Assembly: GCA_003864495.1 (NCBI GenBank)
Contig: ML133436.1
Span: 4,258,212-4,322,211 of the forward strand
DNA length: 64,000 nucleotides
Direction: 5' to 3'
Source of the DNA: Nemopilema nomurai
Taxonomy: Eukaryota; Cnidaria; Scyphozoa; Rhizostomeae; Rhizostomatidae
Shown here: positions 24,578-36,200 of the stretch, piece after piece
Layout of the letters: each line of letters begins with the position of its first letter
Position numbering within the stretch: position 1 is the first letter of the stretch
Notes under the pieces: model-generated
Told to the model about the DNA's origin: nothing
Database searches by the model: none
Seen by the model: the letters and a program-made list of their open reading frames with translations, nothing else
Position numbers and translations under genes: made by a program

Positions 24578-24640
24578 ATCAACACATTTTCAGAGTTACT
24601 ATACCTTTAAGGTTTCATTAGCAACCATCATAAGTTGATT
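24578..24640 (-). promoter_or_regulatory. SECIS element (type II) of SELENOF
   Basis: Read on the minus strand, 5' ATCAAC pairs with 3' GTTGAT as the basal helix. Then come ATGA (24631-24628) opposite TGA (24592-24590), the expected non-Watson-Crick quartet, and a second helix GGTTGCTA / TAGTAACT(C) of about eight pairs including two G-U pairs. The apical part has the unpaired ATGAA with the conserved adenosines, capped by a mini-stem ACCT-TAA-AGGT, the type II layout. It lies about 330-400 nt past the SELENOF stop, in its 3' UTR, where it would recruit SBP2 and the selenocysteine elongation factor. Folding was done by eye. Confidence 0.87.
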
Positions 24641-24973
24641 TTTTGTACCTGCTGATTTCTAAGAAAGATTTAGCTAAAAAGATTTTCACTGTACATTTTT
24701 TGCAACACATGATGATACAGGTTAGACTCTAGTTTGTAAACCAAATATCATTACATGGTATCTAGTTAATTCAACAAACAGAACCGATACTACCCTCAAA
24801 AGATGAACTAGTTTGTGTCAAATTTGTTTTATTCATGTCATATCATTTTTCTTTTTCAAATTTAATAATTTATGAAAATAGTTTTTCAGGGCAGTTGCAG
24901 TAAATGATTTTTGGTTTACTTCAAGTTATGTTATCACCAAACTTGCATAAAAAATTAGATGAAAATAAAATGA

Positions 24974-27900
24974 CTATAAGGTTAATTTTTCTTTCAAAAA
25001 TTCTTCAATTGTATCTGTATCCCATTTATCAATGCTGAAAAACAAAAAAATTACGATTTTCTGAATTATATATAGTTTACCATGAGAAATAGGAGCATTT
25101 ACCATGAGAAATAGGACATCTCTCCTCTGATAAAATATAACTTCCTAATCTAAAAATGTGAAACCCATCTCATAGTATTTGAGTCTAAATAACCTGGCAC
25201 CAAGAACATGCAGCATATATTTACCACAGATATATAATCAGAATAAGTTAAATAATAATATGTTATAATCAGAATAACTAAGAAACTAAAGGTATACATT
25301 ATAAATTGGTGAGCAAGATCTTTCACTTATGTTCAGACCATGCTGGGAATCAAATTTTGGGAGTGCAATGATAAGATTTCACCCTTATTTTTTAGCTCTA
25401 AAAATAAATTCAAGACTATTTTGGGAATTAGAAGGAGAAACTAGTAGAAATACTAACCTTAAAGTATCTTTTACAGCATCTGTTTCATCGTGTAAAAGAA
25501 GAATAGGATCTTGTCCACGGACAAACTACAATGAAAAACATCACAAATATAATTATACTACATGCTTGAAGTACATATTAAATCTTCCACAAAATATCTT
25601 TGATAAATATATTCATAGATATATATGAATCATTCAAAATACTTACTTTATCTTCAGAACAGTCAACCCATTTCCATAATAGCTTTCTACCTTAACATCT
25701 AAATAATTTAAGTCTTATTCACTTTGAAAATAGAGTTTACTACTTTTGCAAATCACGCAGGTTTATTCAAAAGGATAGATATCTTTATTTGGAAGCACAT
25801 GAATGTTAATGATCGGTCAAGCCCCGCTACTTGATTGAGCGCTGCGGTAGTATAGGCGCCGCATTTTTTTAAGTTACATTAGAAAATTCAAGGGTTCTTA
25901 TTAAACACATTTGAAATAAGCACCGCAAACAATGAGGCACCAGTCAAATTAGTGTCGCACTTAAAAAGAGCTGCATCAAAAAATGGAGAAATCTATTAAG
26001 CGCTGCAGTGCTAAATCAATCATTCATGGTATACAAAATATTGAATGATTTATTTAAGACACTTTTGAACTGTTAAACCACCATTATATCAGGCCTGGCC
26101 ATTCGAGGCAAGCGATAGATCACCCAAGCCTCGACGCTCCCCTTGCCATCCGAGGGGAGCTGTAAATTGCTCTCCTGAAATGATCATGAAAAAAAATAGC
26201 TGTTGAGCTTTTAGAACATGTTTTTGCTAAATAGAAGAGATTCAAGCTTCTTGCCTGACAACAACTGATAGGATTTTTTACAGAGCCAAAAGTTTTTGGT
26301 GGCAAGTTATGAGTTTTCCAACTTGTGCCTTGTTATCGAGTTGTAAATAGCCATTGCAGGATCAAATTCTGCCGTTGAAAGGGCATTTAGTGCTTGACCC
26401 TTTTACTCAGGGGCGACGCTTAAAGGTATTAGTGTTATTAGTCTAATACCACTTTTTCCATGAATTTATTTTTAGATGCATGCTTTTTATTTATTGTGCA
26501 CTGTTCTTGAAAGTGCTACGCACCGCCCCTGCTTTTACTTAATGATCGTCGGCTGTGCACAAGTCACGAAACGATGGTGAATCTAATGATAGTTAAAGGA
26601 ATGACAAAGTGTGAACAGAAAAGAAGAAAAAGACATCTTGGCACATTATGTCCAAATTTATATTGGGAAATTTGAAAACAGAATTATCAACAGCAGGAAT
26701 TGAAGACGAACCATTCGGTATAAAGATGTGCCTTAAGAAGGGAAGGCAATTTGAAGATAAGAACTTTGAAGATTCAGATCAATCTGAGACAGACAGCAAG
26801 TCCAATGACAAAGACTTTCTTATGCAGACTGAAATTATTGATATTTTTGACATAATTTGTATTGTGCACGTAATAATGTGGACAATACCAATACTTTGTT
26901 TGGATCTATAAAAATTGTTTAGCGTTGGTTTATAGCGTTATGGTTGAGATAATAGAACATTTTGAGTAATATATACATGTTCTTGATTTAGCTTGCCTGG
27001 GCAAATGAGGTGAGCGACTGACAGCTCACCTGCAAAAATACAAACAGCCAGGCCTGATTATATGTAGAAAATTCAAGGTTTTGAGGCTTATTACAAGATA
27101 CTTTAGACCCCAAAGTACTTAGAAAGAAACAATTTTAAACATGCCCTTCTTACACAACACAAGCAAACAAGTACATACCTGTACCCTCAAATTTGGAAAC
27201 TGAGCTTTTTTGCCACCTTCTTTGACAAAAGCTGTCAGGGGAAGCAAGGTAATGTGAAACATTCAAGTGAAAATTAAATCTATAAACACATCTGCATTGC
27301 AAACTATCTTTTAGAAAAACAATATATCATATGTATTAGAGTGTGTTGAAAGTACAGAAACTTCACTCTTTTGATACTATAAACATTAAATCTTGATTGA
27401 GAATAACTCTCTTTAACAGGAAGTGAGATTTCTGTTCGGGTTGGTAAAATATTATTAACAAATATGGGAAATTTGGCAAATAAAAACAAAAATGACAAGA
27501 CTTCCCAAATTAAATCCACACTTCCTGTTTATTCTTCACAATAGACTAACTTCTTAGTTGAATACTTTTCATAGAAGTGAACTTCTTTGAGTGCTCCTAT
27601 TTACACATATATCAACTGATATCAATATGCAGTTCTGATTCAGCTATAAATACGCAGGGTGATGGTAAGCCAAAGGTTCAATAAAATGGTATTAATCCAT
27701 CCTAAGAACAGCAGGGGATACTAAAAAACTGTGCATTGCTGAGCTCCAGTTGCTGTAATACAAGGACCCAAACCATATATTTCCAATGCAAAGAATCCTT
27801 ACAATATACGACATGCAATGCATCTTGTTAATTGAGAATAAAAAGAAAAATAATCGAAATTGCTTTATAGCTCACCATGAATTTGGGGGTACTTTCCTAT

Positions 27901-28780
27901 TTTTCATTGACAGACCTTCAAAGTTGCAGCTGTATAGCGCTGTCAAAGAAGAAATGAAAAGTTTCCAAAATGAATATTAGCATCTACAACCTGCTTCTTT
28001 CATTCAAACTCATATTGTTGCCATGGAATATTGCTTTAGTACTTCTTCTCTTCAGAAATGTCAAAACTGTTCTGTTCATTTGGAGACAAATTGGAATTGA
28101 ATGGTGAATTACAACATACGGGTACTGCCTTTCCTTCAATTTGTCAGTTGGTGATTGTACCTTCACGTTTGTAACCTTATAATTTCAGACTAATACCTCT
28201 TGTTTAAAGAAGAGGAAGTATTTATAGATACCTAAATACCAAATTCAATTTCTTTTCAAAGAGAAATGCTTTCTTTTTCCAAAACAAGGCTTCAAATTTT
28301 GCCCGATTTGCTGACAAAGAATCGACTAGACAAAGCGATATCGAATTTTAAACACCTCGGTGTAGCTTTGACCACAAATCTAGAAGTTTCTATAAAAGCA
28401 TGCGGCTACAACCCATACAAAATCACCTCGTCAGTGTTCAATTAGCATTTTTCAATGCAGAGGTATATGGTTTTGTTTTTCCATCATTCCCTCATTCAGT
28501 GTACCACAAAAATGTCTAATATTCATGAAGGTAGAATAGAACTGTTTTATCTGCCATAGCATACCAATCCCTCGTTTTCGGCCTGGTCCTTCTCGCAACA
28601 ACTTTGACAACTTTTCATCAGTATATCCAGCTTGAACTGCTTCAAATCATTACAAGACCCACATAATAAGTTTGATGAAAACCCTAGCTTTCTGCATTCT
28701 TCAGGTGATAGCTTTCCAATCGCCACAGAAAGGTAACTTGCCAAGAAGGCGATCAGGGCTAGCGGACCCCTCACCTCCAT
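24974..28780 (-). CDS. SELENOF: Selenoprotein F (15-kDa selenoprotein), UGA-encoded Sec
   Basis: Five exons: 28565-28780, 27876-27939, 27179-27231, 25458-25525, 24974-25034; CDS 462 nt (153 aa counting selenocysteine), phases consistent. Residues 1-22 form a signal peptide (MEVRGPLALIAFLASYLSVA). Then comes the cysteine-rich domain with CRKLGFSSNLLCGSC and SCQSCCEKD, which in the family binds the ER glycoprotein glucosyltransferase UGGT. Exon 2 encodes TLKVCQ-Sec-KIGKYPQIH with the in-frame TGA at 27904-27906. Exons 3-5 complete the thioredoxin-like fold (FVRGQDPILLLHDETDAV, SIDKWDTDTIEEFL). It is an ER luminal redox protein of glycoprotein quality control. The Sec motif is C-Q-U rather than the mammalian C-G-U. 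A SECIS lies downstream. The start codon is 65 bp from that of divergent DCTN3. Confidence 0.96.
26090..27056. mobile_element. Non-autonomous DNA transposon in SELENOF intron 3
   Basis: The two ends are inverted copies of CAGGCCTGGC (26090-26099 and 27047-27056), and the flanks are both ATTATAT, a 7-bp apparent target duplication. Extending the inverted repeat by one base gives 11 bp with a 5-bp duplication TTATA. Subterminal DNA is GC-richer than the host intron and holds hairpins, for example GGTGAGC/GCTCACC at 27010-27031. The inner frame at 26648-26911 (plus) has an acidic stretch but no recognisable transposase domain. The CAGG ends suggest a hAT-like affinity, but the duplication is not the standard 8 bp, so superfamily is uncertain. 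Confidence 0.65.
27904..27906 (-). other. Recoded UGA (selenocysteine) codon of SELENOF
   Basis: Exon 2 (27876-27939) reads ...GTC TGT CAA TGA AAA ATA GGA AAG TAC... in the only frame compatible with both flanking introns. The TGA falls exactly at the Sec position of the family, two residues after the resolving cysteine. Ordinary gene prediction would end or drop the gene here. Confidence 0.93.
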
Positions 28781-28845
28781 TGTTACACGTCCTATCTGCA
28801 GGAAAAACTTCGGGCGCCTCGATTTCGATTTCGGTTATTTCCAAC
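28781..28845. promoter_or_regulatory. Very compact divergent promoter SELENOF / DCTN3
   Basis: Only 65 bp separate the two start codons. Either both genes have tiny 5' UTRs or the two transcripts overlap in antisense over their 5' ends. The DCTN3 side has a good initiation context (CCAACATGG). No TATA box is seen. Confidence 0.6.
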
Positions 28846-31294
28846 ATGGCGGATACTCTGGAAGCAGACAACATTTTAGAAATTCTTGAGGCAAGGGTGA
28901 AGCGGATCGAAGAAAGGGTTTATGCTGCAGATGGTAGCAAAAACCTTGAAAATGGAAAGGTATTCTACCTTACCAAATTTTGATCAGAGAATTTGTTGAC
29001 ATGCTAATTGAATACAATTGCATACCACTCCCTTCCAAAATCTAATTTACTCTTTCAAAATACTTGGCAATCGTGAAGATACTGACTACGAAAAACTGAC
29101 AGAGAGCTGATGAAAATTTATATTCGCTGTTCCATAGGTTGCAGAGGCCATTTTTGAAGCCCAAAGACAACTAAAAGATGTGGAGGCGAAATCAGCAGCA
29201 GCCAGCACCGTTTTCAAGCATTGTAAGGATAACCATTTTGATGAAAAACAGTTAATCATAATTTTCTAAATGGAAATTTCATCTTCACATTTTGATGTTA
29301 CAATTTTTAATACTATTTTGTTTCAATAAGCATTCATTACAACTAAGTTAGAGCTATGATGTATACCAAGTCAGAAGGTGTCCTTTAACTTTTCAAGTGA
29401 ATACTTAGATCTTAAGTTGTCAAGTAGACATTGAAAATACACTTCTTCCTGCAGATTTGTAGTCCTTTCATCTCTTTTTCTGTTTCAGTGTCATCTTTGG
29501 ACACTTATCTCTCTGCTGAGTTTCTAGAGGGTTTGACTTCAAATTCTGAATCAAAGGCCGAAATCATTCTTGCAAGTAAGAGCAATCAATGTTTACAAGT
29601 TCTATAAAAGCATCAAGATTTTGCACTAAACTTGTTATGATTGCAATTAACGTGATGATCACAAGGTCTCATTATGCTAGCCCTTCAAAAAACCTGGAAA
29701 CTGGCATACTTGCTGAAGTAGTAAAGGACCGCTATTTTATTATGTCAACTGTTATGCATAAACTTGTTATTGCTAATCAATGTAATGTTCAAAAAAGGTA
29801 GTATGAAGTTGGATATTTTTTCTTGCAAATTTTATGCATTTCAACAACCAGTGCTTTAAGTTATTTTATAGCACATTCCATTTGCGATATGTAGTATTCT
29901 CTCTTCTGGCTCCATACATTCATGTTCTACTAGACATAGATATTTAATTACATATTACATTCTATTACATATTTAAGTGTATGTTAATGTTGATATTTCT
30001 CTGTTTTCTGTTTTCAGGTGAAAATAATCTTAAAGCAACAGCAACACAACTGGAAGAAGTAGAAGAACGAAAAGCTGCTCTTGATGAAAAGAAGTTGTTA
30101 GGTATGACATAAACATAACATGGTTATTTAAAAGTTATTTAAAAACATAATTCAGCTATTTATCCATTTTCATTGTTTATTATCCACATTGAATTGGTAT
30201 GCAAGTCTAGAGCAAAAGTTTGTGGAAAATGTGCATCAAAGACTTTCATTAATCATGCTCATCTCTTTAGAGACATGTATACTTTTATGTATACTCCTCT
30301 AAAGCTGGATACCACATTACTTGGATTTTTGTTTATGCCATTATTTCCTTTCTACTGTGACTTTTTCCATATCATTTGATTTTGAGATAACAGTTAATTA
30401 TTAAGTTGTTTTATACTTGTGTCATTTCATGCAATGAAGACTGTTTCCTTTTCGTAGACGTTCCTGAATGGAGTGCAAAATTGGAACCACTAGCTCAAGT
30501 GCAGATTCAGCAAATGGTAGAAATCTGTTCATGTATAATAAATAGATTTTGAACAAGGTCATGATGATGAGTGGAACCAGATTATCTTTTTATTACATTA
30601 TCATAAGAATAACGAAGACCTTCAAAAAATGAAGATTGTTTTTTCTCTAGACAGGTTTGTGGGGATATTCAAGTCAGCCTTTGCATACCCATTTATATGG
30701 TTGACTGTATTATGTTTTCATTCTAATTTGTAGTACTGACAAAGCTTGCAAGATTCTAAACAATCTACTTTTGTGGAATTTTGTAGCCATTTTTTTACCA
30801 TTACTTTTAAACTATCCAGCATTGCTTTTGTGCAATTTTTTAGTGTTGACAGTAATATTTTCTTTTTTTCATAGGATGAAGCTGAACAATTCAGCTCCAG
30901 TGTGATCAATTTGTTAACTGCCTACAATAACACTGTATCCTTTTGAAGTTCTCTTCCTTTGGTTATGTTTGCATGGAAAAATGATCAAAACTAAGATTTA
31001 AAATACTTAGTAAGTATTTTAAATCTTAGTTTTGATAATCACCCAGCACAAATAGTTTTGTTCTGAAGCTGGAATATGCAAGATTTGAATATTTTGATAA
31101 TCAGGCAAACAAAATGGAAATCCTAATGACTCAAATTTTTATGAAGTAGCACAATATGCATATCATTCATTTATTTTCTATCCTTAACAAGAGCACAGAT
31201 TTCATCTTTGTCAAAACAGTTTATTCAATGGGACAATGTTGTAACACAATGTGAAATCGCAGTGGAAAGAGCAAAATCTGCCCAACAAGAATAG
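28846..31294 (+). CDS. DCTN3: Dynactin subunit 3 (p24)
   Basis: Seven exons on the plus strand: 28846-28959, 29138-29222, 29489-29575, 30018-30101, 30458-30516, 30875-30934, 31199-31294. Phases agree throughout; the CDS is 585 nt (194 aa), against 186 in human. Recognisable family segments are ILEARVKRIEERVYAADG at the N terminus, VPEWSAKLEPLAQVQIQQ in exon 5, and SSLSKQFIQWDNVVTQCE in the last exon. The protein is a mostly helical coiled-coil subunit of the dynactin shoulder, acting with cytoplasmic dynein in retrograde transport and at kinetochores. The start has a strong context and lies 65 bp from the SELENOF start. An AATAAA at 31657-31662 is a candidate polyadenylation signal. Confidence 0.95.
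30984..31036. repeat. 53-bp near-perfect palindrome in DCTN3 intron 6
   Basis: Two 26-bp arms, the left beginning ATCAAAACTAAG and the right ending CTTAGTTTTGAT, are exact reverse complements separated by a single G at 31010. In RNA it would form a fully paired 26-bp hairpin. It lies 50 bp downstream of exon 6 (30875-30934), close enough to affect use of that donor. Confidence 0.95.
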
Positions 31295-33260
31295 CTTTCA
31301 AGATTCCTTTTCATGAGTAGAAGTATTTTATTTCAGTGCAGTATATGCAGGTTTGTCTATAAAACTGTTCAAAGTTCCAAGCTGCTGCTCCCCAGAACTA
31401 TAATTTAAAGACCAAATGTCTTGCAATTTATGTATTTTGTTAACTGGCTTATCCAGATGTATGAATTATTTAAATTATAGTATGTCGAAAAAAATACCAA
31501 AAATTGAAAGTCTTGTTTCTTTTTGCTGTGCAATTTTTAACCAACCTTAAACCCTCATTCGGTGTTGTATTATTGCTTGTTGTTGTTGTTGTTGTAATCA
31601 GTCTTGTTTGGGCAGCATTGAGTTCCTGAAAACCAATCATTTTTTTATGATTTCAAAATAAACCCTTAGAGAACTTGTTGAAATATGCTGGATCTAACAG
31701 AAACAGAAACTATTCTGATTTGAGACCCTCTTTTTGCTTGCTTAACTAAAAGTAGCAATCCTCAATGCAAATATTCTTTAATTGAAACCTTGTAGTAATG
31801 TAAATTGAACAAATCATGTGAAAGGTAGTGAGATGTAAAGGGTCAATTGATGCCAAATCAGATTGGTGACTGTTATAATCATCAAGCTAATCATTTTCAC
31901 TTTAAAGACCTTTCTAGGGCAGGAAAAATTCTTGGGAATGCTAGAAGTTTCATTTTACAACAGATTTTTTCAAAAAGCCTTAGAAATAGTTGTCTTGTTT
32001 TTGCAAAAAGAATTTTAAAGAATCATAAAGCATTTATTATTGTTCATAAAGCCAACTATTTTCTTTATGAATTATCTAAAAACTGAAGTGGCTTCTCAAA
32101 TTTTGTTCAAATGTGTGCATTTTGATTGATTTAAGATACCTTCTTTAACTGCATAATTATTTTTTTCAATTCTACCCAGTATTTCCACTTGACTGCCAGA
32201 AGTAGAGTTTTCTTTATTTTTAGCCAAGAAACAGGACAATTTAAATACCTATGAACAGGAAAATGATTCAACTTGCAATCACTTAACTTGTGCTGACTTG
32301 GCTTGGACGTGGGGTTAATCATCATGACTGTATGCAGGTTAAAAAGAAATGTGGTGGTTGCCAAAAGTATAACCAATAGAAAATGCCTTCAAAGCATGTC
32401 TTTCACAGCCTCATAACTGAGTTAAATAGGAAGGCTCCAGCAACCAGCCTTGTGGTACCCCTGCAGGTCTGTGCAAAAACAATTCAGGCATAAATCAAAG
32501 AAGATGTGCAACAAAAAGAGAAAGATTCCACTTACATAGTTTATTCTAAATAAGATGCTTCTGATTTTCTAACTGAAAATACAGAATTCATGTATAATAT
32601 ATAAACCATTATATGGCAATAAAGTTGATGCAAGAATGGAAATAGGTTGTTACCTTGCAACAAGGTCAAATACATGACTGTCAAAAGCTGGTTTACAATT
32701 TTGATACAACGTTTTACTAAGAACAAATACTGGCTTTTTCTAGGCTTCATAGACAAGCAAAGGTAGCTTGCAAAGAGTAAATTCTCAAGTTGTAAAATTT
32801 TGACAAAAAGGGGCAAAAATATTCTTGACTTCTATAATGCCATCACTAAACCCTGCGTTCAATAAATAAAGAAAAAGTAAGCTGATAAATATATTCACAC
32901 GTGGGAACGTTGATAAAAAATAATCGCTGGTTCAAGCGAAATTGCAGGCTAAAACTTTGGACTTTTGATGGCTAAATATAAAATTATTCATTCTCAGTTT
33001 CCGAATCATGAAATAAACGGAAAAAAATTTGGGTTAAAAACGAGGTAATTCGAAAATTTAAATGATTCTTGAGCAAACGTATACCTAGACTTAGCTGCAC
33101 CGACTAAAAGAAGAATATGATGTATTATGGCGCCTTATCTATAAAAAAGTTCTACATGAGAAATATGGCTCAAATTCAAAAGAGACTAACAAAACCACCA
33201 CACTATAATACAACAGACAGCCATAAAAATAAAAAGCCGTGGGACTTATTTCTATTGTGT
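31295..33260. other. Intergenic between convergent DCTN3 and FPGS 3' ends
   Basis: No exon could be supported. The region holds the DCTN3 3' UTR with AATAAA at 31657-31662, a short TTG microsatellite near 31575-31595, and the FPGS 3' UTR. Open frames at 31847-32086 and 32541-32816 are short, AT-rich and without recognisable homology. Confidence 0.5.
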
Positions 33261-36200
33261 TCAGACCAAGTCCACAATATCTGGGCCTAAAAACGTCATC
33301 ACCCCACCCACGAGATGGAGGCTGCCGGTTACAAGGACCTGGATGTGCTCCGCAAGGGCAAGCTTATCGGGAACATCGGGGCCCCCTTCCCGGGGCTTCT
33401 TAATCAAAGGGTCCTTGCCGCACGAAATCCACCTTAAAGCGTCCGAAATACTAGGAAAAACTGCGGTGTTGTCACTCATTTGCAGAGAGAGTCCCGCTAG
33501 GTGGGAGCTGGTTGTGTCAATCGAAGAGCCTGTTAATGACATGCCAAGACCTTTGGAAGTGAGCCAAGCCAATTGATTCTGCGCACACCATGTTAACTGC
33601 CGGTCTCTTGACACGGTGAAATTCGTCTGATCTGAAATCAAAGGCCGCATCAAAGTAAGAGACTGCAGTGTCTGCTTCGTTTAAATAAAGCATCTGGCGT
33701 GTTGCTATAACAGTACACAATCAAATAAGTTAATTAACAAGATAAACAGATTTACACAAGCACAATTTGTTGGCTTAAAAAAGCGAATTCCGAAAAACGG
33801 TAATCCAGAATTGGAATCTAAATTCCGTTGGGTGTCTTTAAAAATCGTCTCAATAACGAAATAGGGCAACTATAGTTTAATAGGGATAGGGCAACTATAG
33901 TTTATTTGCTATGAAGTTTTACGAAACATCTGATTCACCAATAATGAAAATGAAGGTGATTATGAAGGAAGGTAATTAAGAAAAGCAAATACCTGAGCTA
34001 GGCTCATTGTTGTTAGACTCCACAACATTTGGACAAAAAACAGCAAAATCAAAGTCGATATTCTGAAAGAGTAACATAATATTATGTTAACTCATCCTAA
34101 GTATCACAACAATATGCTATTAGTGATGATATAACGACAAAAGCTTTTTGGTAATAGGTCCGTCCAATTATCACTAAACAAAAATATATATATTAATCAC
34201 AAGTTCAGGGTAAAAAATCAAACAAGATATTGAGTCACCAACAGTTTGGAGTGGATTTCGTACCTTGGCCTATTCAATGGCGTGACCTATTGCAAATTGA
34301 GGTTCAGTTACATTACTTTTTGGCTTTTGTCCTGAAAAGTAAATATCTTATACTGTAGATGCCCCGAAAAGAGCTTTGAGCAAAGGAAGCAATCCTCACC
34401 GAGACTGGACGAAGTAAGGTGTATGCATCCCTTCCTCCAGTTGAATTGAACACCAACACGCGGAAAATGTCTTCCCTAAAAACAAACCAGCGTCGATAAA
34501 ACATCATCTGGCAAATTCATTAACACCTATTCTTAAACAGCGAGCATTGCAATAAAGTTCAACATTTCAAGTATTGTGCAAGTATATTTTACCAATGCCC
34601 CGCTACTGGCGTATGGACTAAATTTACTTATAATTTCATTCAATCTAAACAATAACCTTGAAATTTAACATGGCAAAAAAAGAGGAAACTGCAACCATTT
34701 CGGTCATACCTCTGAAAACTAATATCAACATCCTTTCTGGAAGAAAACCAATCACTGCATGCCTGGAAAAAATTAACAGTTTGAAACTGTTTCCAAAATA
34801 AAGTAGCAATAAAACGTAATAGATTGAGGAACCCTTTCTGTGTTGCAAGTTAGATATTTTTTCAAGTAAGCTATATAAAGAATAGAGTCTTCTCGGACAA
34901 AAGTTTTTCGAGAATAAAAAGCTTTAAATCAACTCACACTGATGCTTTCTGATGTGTGTGCGCCGTCGATGTAGAAGGTTATCTTCTTTCTTGATATGAC
35001 TTGGTTTCTTCCAGGCCATTTCACCCTTTGCAAACCTGATACAAATAGGTTGATGACATACACTTGCTGACAGCTCAGGACAAATTTCACGCACTTGTTG
35101 CCAAATACAGAGTAAATACAGAGTTCTTACAACATGGATTGGCAGATTCTAGGTAACCTGTTCAGGCTACAGAAATAAAAAAAGGCAGAATTGGCAGCAT
35201 ATGTGTTAGACGATGAAGAAATGCAGGAGAAGAAGATACTAACAAGGAAGTTTACGTGTGAGGAAGTGTGGGGAAATGGGCATGAAGTTACTCGACATGT
35301 TGACTATGCTGTGTCAATGGCACGCGTGAAGGATATCTCACAACAGGGCACCGCCAAGTTGAAGAAACAGCTTACGTCAACAGTCACAAGTGAGATATCC
35401 TCAATCTAGATATCACAATCTATGTGGTTCCACTTTTCAAAAAAATTTGGTTCTCCAAATCAATCTACAATTAAGTGCCTGCGACAAGTTGTGTTGTGGG
35501 TCCAACACCTCTTTTGCCAGCTTAAAACTGCCACTGGGCGAAACATTAACCCTATAATTTTGAAATATGAATTCTTCACCTTGCCTTAACCTTGTCTCCG
35601 AACAAAAAGTTCTGCACAAATGCATCATTAAAACAAGCACAAATAGATGGCACAAGCTCAATATAGATTTATGAATTGATGTGTAAAAAGAAGAATAATG
35701 AGTGTATCTTCGCAATAACAAAGCAAATGCTGACGAATTGGCCGAGAAAGCTCGATTAGTTATCAAAGAAGCATCCTATATAGAAGAACCTAAGGTCGGG
35801 GGCCTAAATAATACTTTGGTAGACGGAAGAAAAACGTCAGTACCCCTGACAGCATATCCAAATGTCACAAGTAGTACGATGATACCCCCAGACAGCTCAG
35901 AAAAACCCTAGGGCTAAGTGGGATGAATACCCGGATGAGACATGTTTTAGGTGTTCAAAATAATAAAACACTCAGCATCAAAGCATGGACAATGGTTAGA
36001 GGGCAACAAAAACTTGTGTATAACTTTTCTACCAGAAGGGGGATTTTTTAAAAGAAAAGTATGTGTATGTTTTAAAACACCCATCAAACGCTGAGTGACT
36101 CTAAATGAAAATCTGATTAAAATTAGTAGAAATGAATCGATTGCAAAAAAGTTTACCTTCAATAAATGGTTGAGGAATGAAAAATGGCGGTGCAAGAGGA

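Noticed and set aside
27500..27520. Minus-strand reading C-G-F-N-L-G-S resembling the SELENOF C-G-U-K-L-G-R motif
   Set aside because: No upstream family residues, no splice sites, and phenylalanine in place of Sec; chance resemblance.
28090..28170. In-frame TGA near 28145 considered as the SELENOF Sec exon
   Set aside because: The surrounding residues do not match the family; the true exon at 27876-27939 matches over its whole length and has the right phases.
33640..33720. Open frame upstream of FPGS exon 16 that looks protein-like (LYLNEADTAVSYFDAAFDF)
   Set aside because: Homology and phase place the acceptor at TTTCAG before 33631; the upstream part is intron, though a retained or alternative exon cannot be fully excluded.
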